From an uncultured bacterium (GTDB lineage: Bacteria; Bacillota; Clostridia; Lachnospirales; Lachnospiraceae), in contig CAJMMH010000213.1 in the NCBI GenBank assembly GCA_905214365.1, positions 1 through 5,120 of the forward strand: a stretch of DNA of 5,120 nt, written 5' to 3'. The position numbers and the translations under genes were made by a program. Positions 5,035-5,120 of the stretch are shown here, piece by piece. Under the pieces are notes generated by a model. That model worked only from the letters and a program-made list of their open reading frames with translations, ran no database searches and was not told the origin of the DNA. The stretch's first letter is position 1; each line of letters opens with the position of its first letter.

Positions 5035-5120
5035 TTTTATTCAGAGTGATGGAGATACATAGGATCTGTGAAGTCACGGCAACCCCTTGAAAAAGGAAGG
5101 TGCCAGCCTGAGCGAGTAAG
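5035..5120 (+). promoter_or_regulatory. SAM-I (S-box) riboswitch aptamer, probably cut by the window end
   Basis: This RNA binds S-adenosylmethionine and normally turns off methionine/SAM genes by favouring a terminator. The conserved parts are in order: CAGAG (5042-5046), P2 stem GTGA/TCAC (5046-5049/5074-5077), a GGAG...TGAA kink-turn-like internal loop (5051-5054, 5069-5072), CGGCAACC (5077-5084), P3 stem CCTT/AAGG with a GAAA loop (5085-5096), and AAGGTGCCA (5097-5105). TTTATTC (5036-5042) could pair with GAGTAAG (5114-5120) as P1 using two wobbles. The usual P4 arm is not clearly complete, so the real 3' P1 strand, the expression platform and the gene probably lie beyond the window. A gene such as metK or a methionine synthesis or uptake gene is expected, which is inference. 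The P2 end loop differs from the common GGACTGGCCC form. Confidence 0.87.

Noticed and set aside
1..5120. CRISPR array, tRNA/rRNA genes, insertion sequences or phage genes
   Set aside because: I saw no regularly spaced repeats, tRNA-like sequence, transposase motifs or terminal repeats anywhere in the window.

Overview
The window looks like a chromosomal housekeeping segment from a clostridial Firmicute, most likely a member of the Lachnospiraceae. The pointers are a pyrophosphatase of the CBS/DRTGG type, strong AGGAG-type ribosome binding sites, sigma-A promoters in A/T-rich spacers between genes of near-balanced base composition, and a SAM-I (S-box) leader. This placement is inference; no RNA gene or species-specific marker is present. 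All supported genes are on the + strand.

Layout. Positions 1-213 hold the probable 3' end of an upstream gene, a 10-bp A/T-rich inverted repeat and an A/T-rich leader. A CBS-domain, manganese-type family II inorganic pyrophosphatase follows (214-1884). After a 117-base gap with no visible promoter or terminator come a flavin reductase-like FMN protein (2002-2643) and, overlapping it by 4 bases (ATGA), a shikimate-kinase-family P-loop kinase (2640-3140). These three may be co-transcribed, and the last two are probably translationally coupled. A 246-base spacer then carries a clear sigma-A promoter and a GC-rich, foldable leader in front of murA (3387-4685), which ends in a strong intrinsic terminator (4717-4748). 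The last 370 bases have no convincing gene: several inverted repeats, a perfect 11-bp hairpin, a second strong sigma-A promoter (4942-4970), a GNRA-capped hairpin, and a SAM-I riboswitch aptamer that runs into the window edge. The gene it controls lies outside; a methionine/SAM gene is expected.

How it works together. The pyrophosphatase removes pyrophosphate and is probably tuned by adenine nucleotides through its CBS and DRTGG domains. MurA commits UDP-GlcNAc to peptidoglycan synthesis. The SAM leader senses S-adenosylmethionine for the next unit. No shared pathway is evident for the pyrophosphatase, flavin reductase and kinase.

Most unusual points. The kinase has Leu where shikimate kinases have the shikimate-binding Arg. 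The flavin reductase has a lysine-rich tail whose codons contain three in-phase slippery heptamers, and the -1 frame there is open into the kinase. The murA leader is strongly structured. The murA and SAM-leader promoters share a 9-base box at an identical offset. No clearly novel multi-gene system was found.
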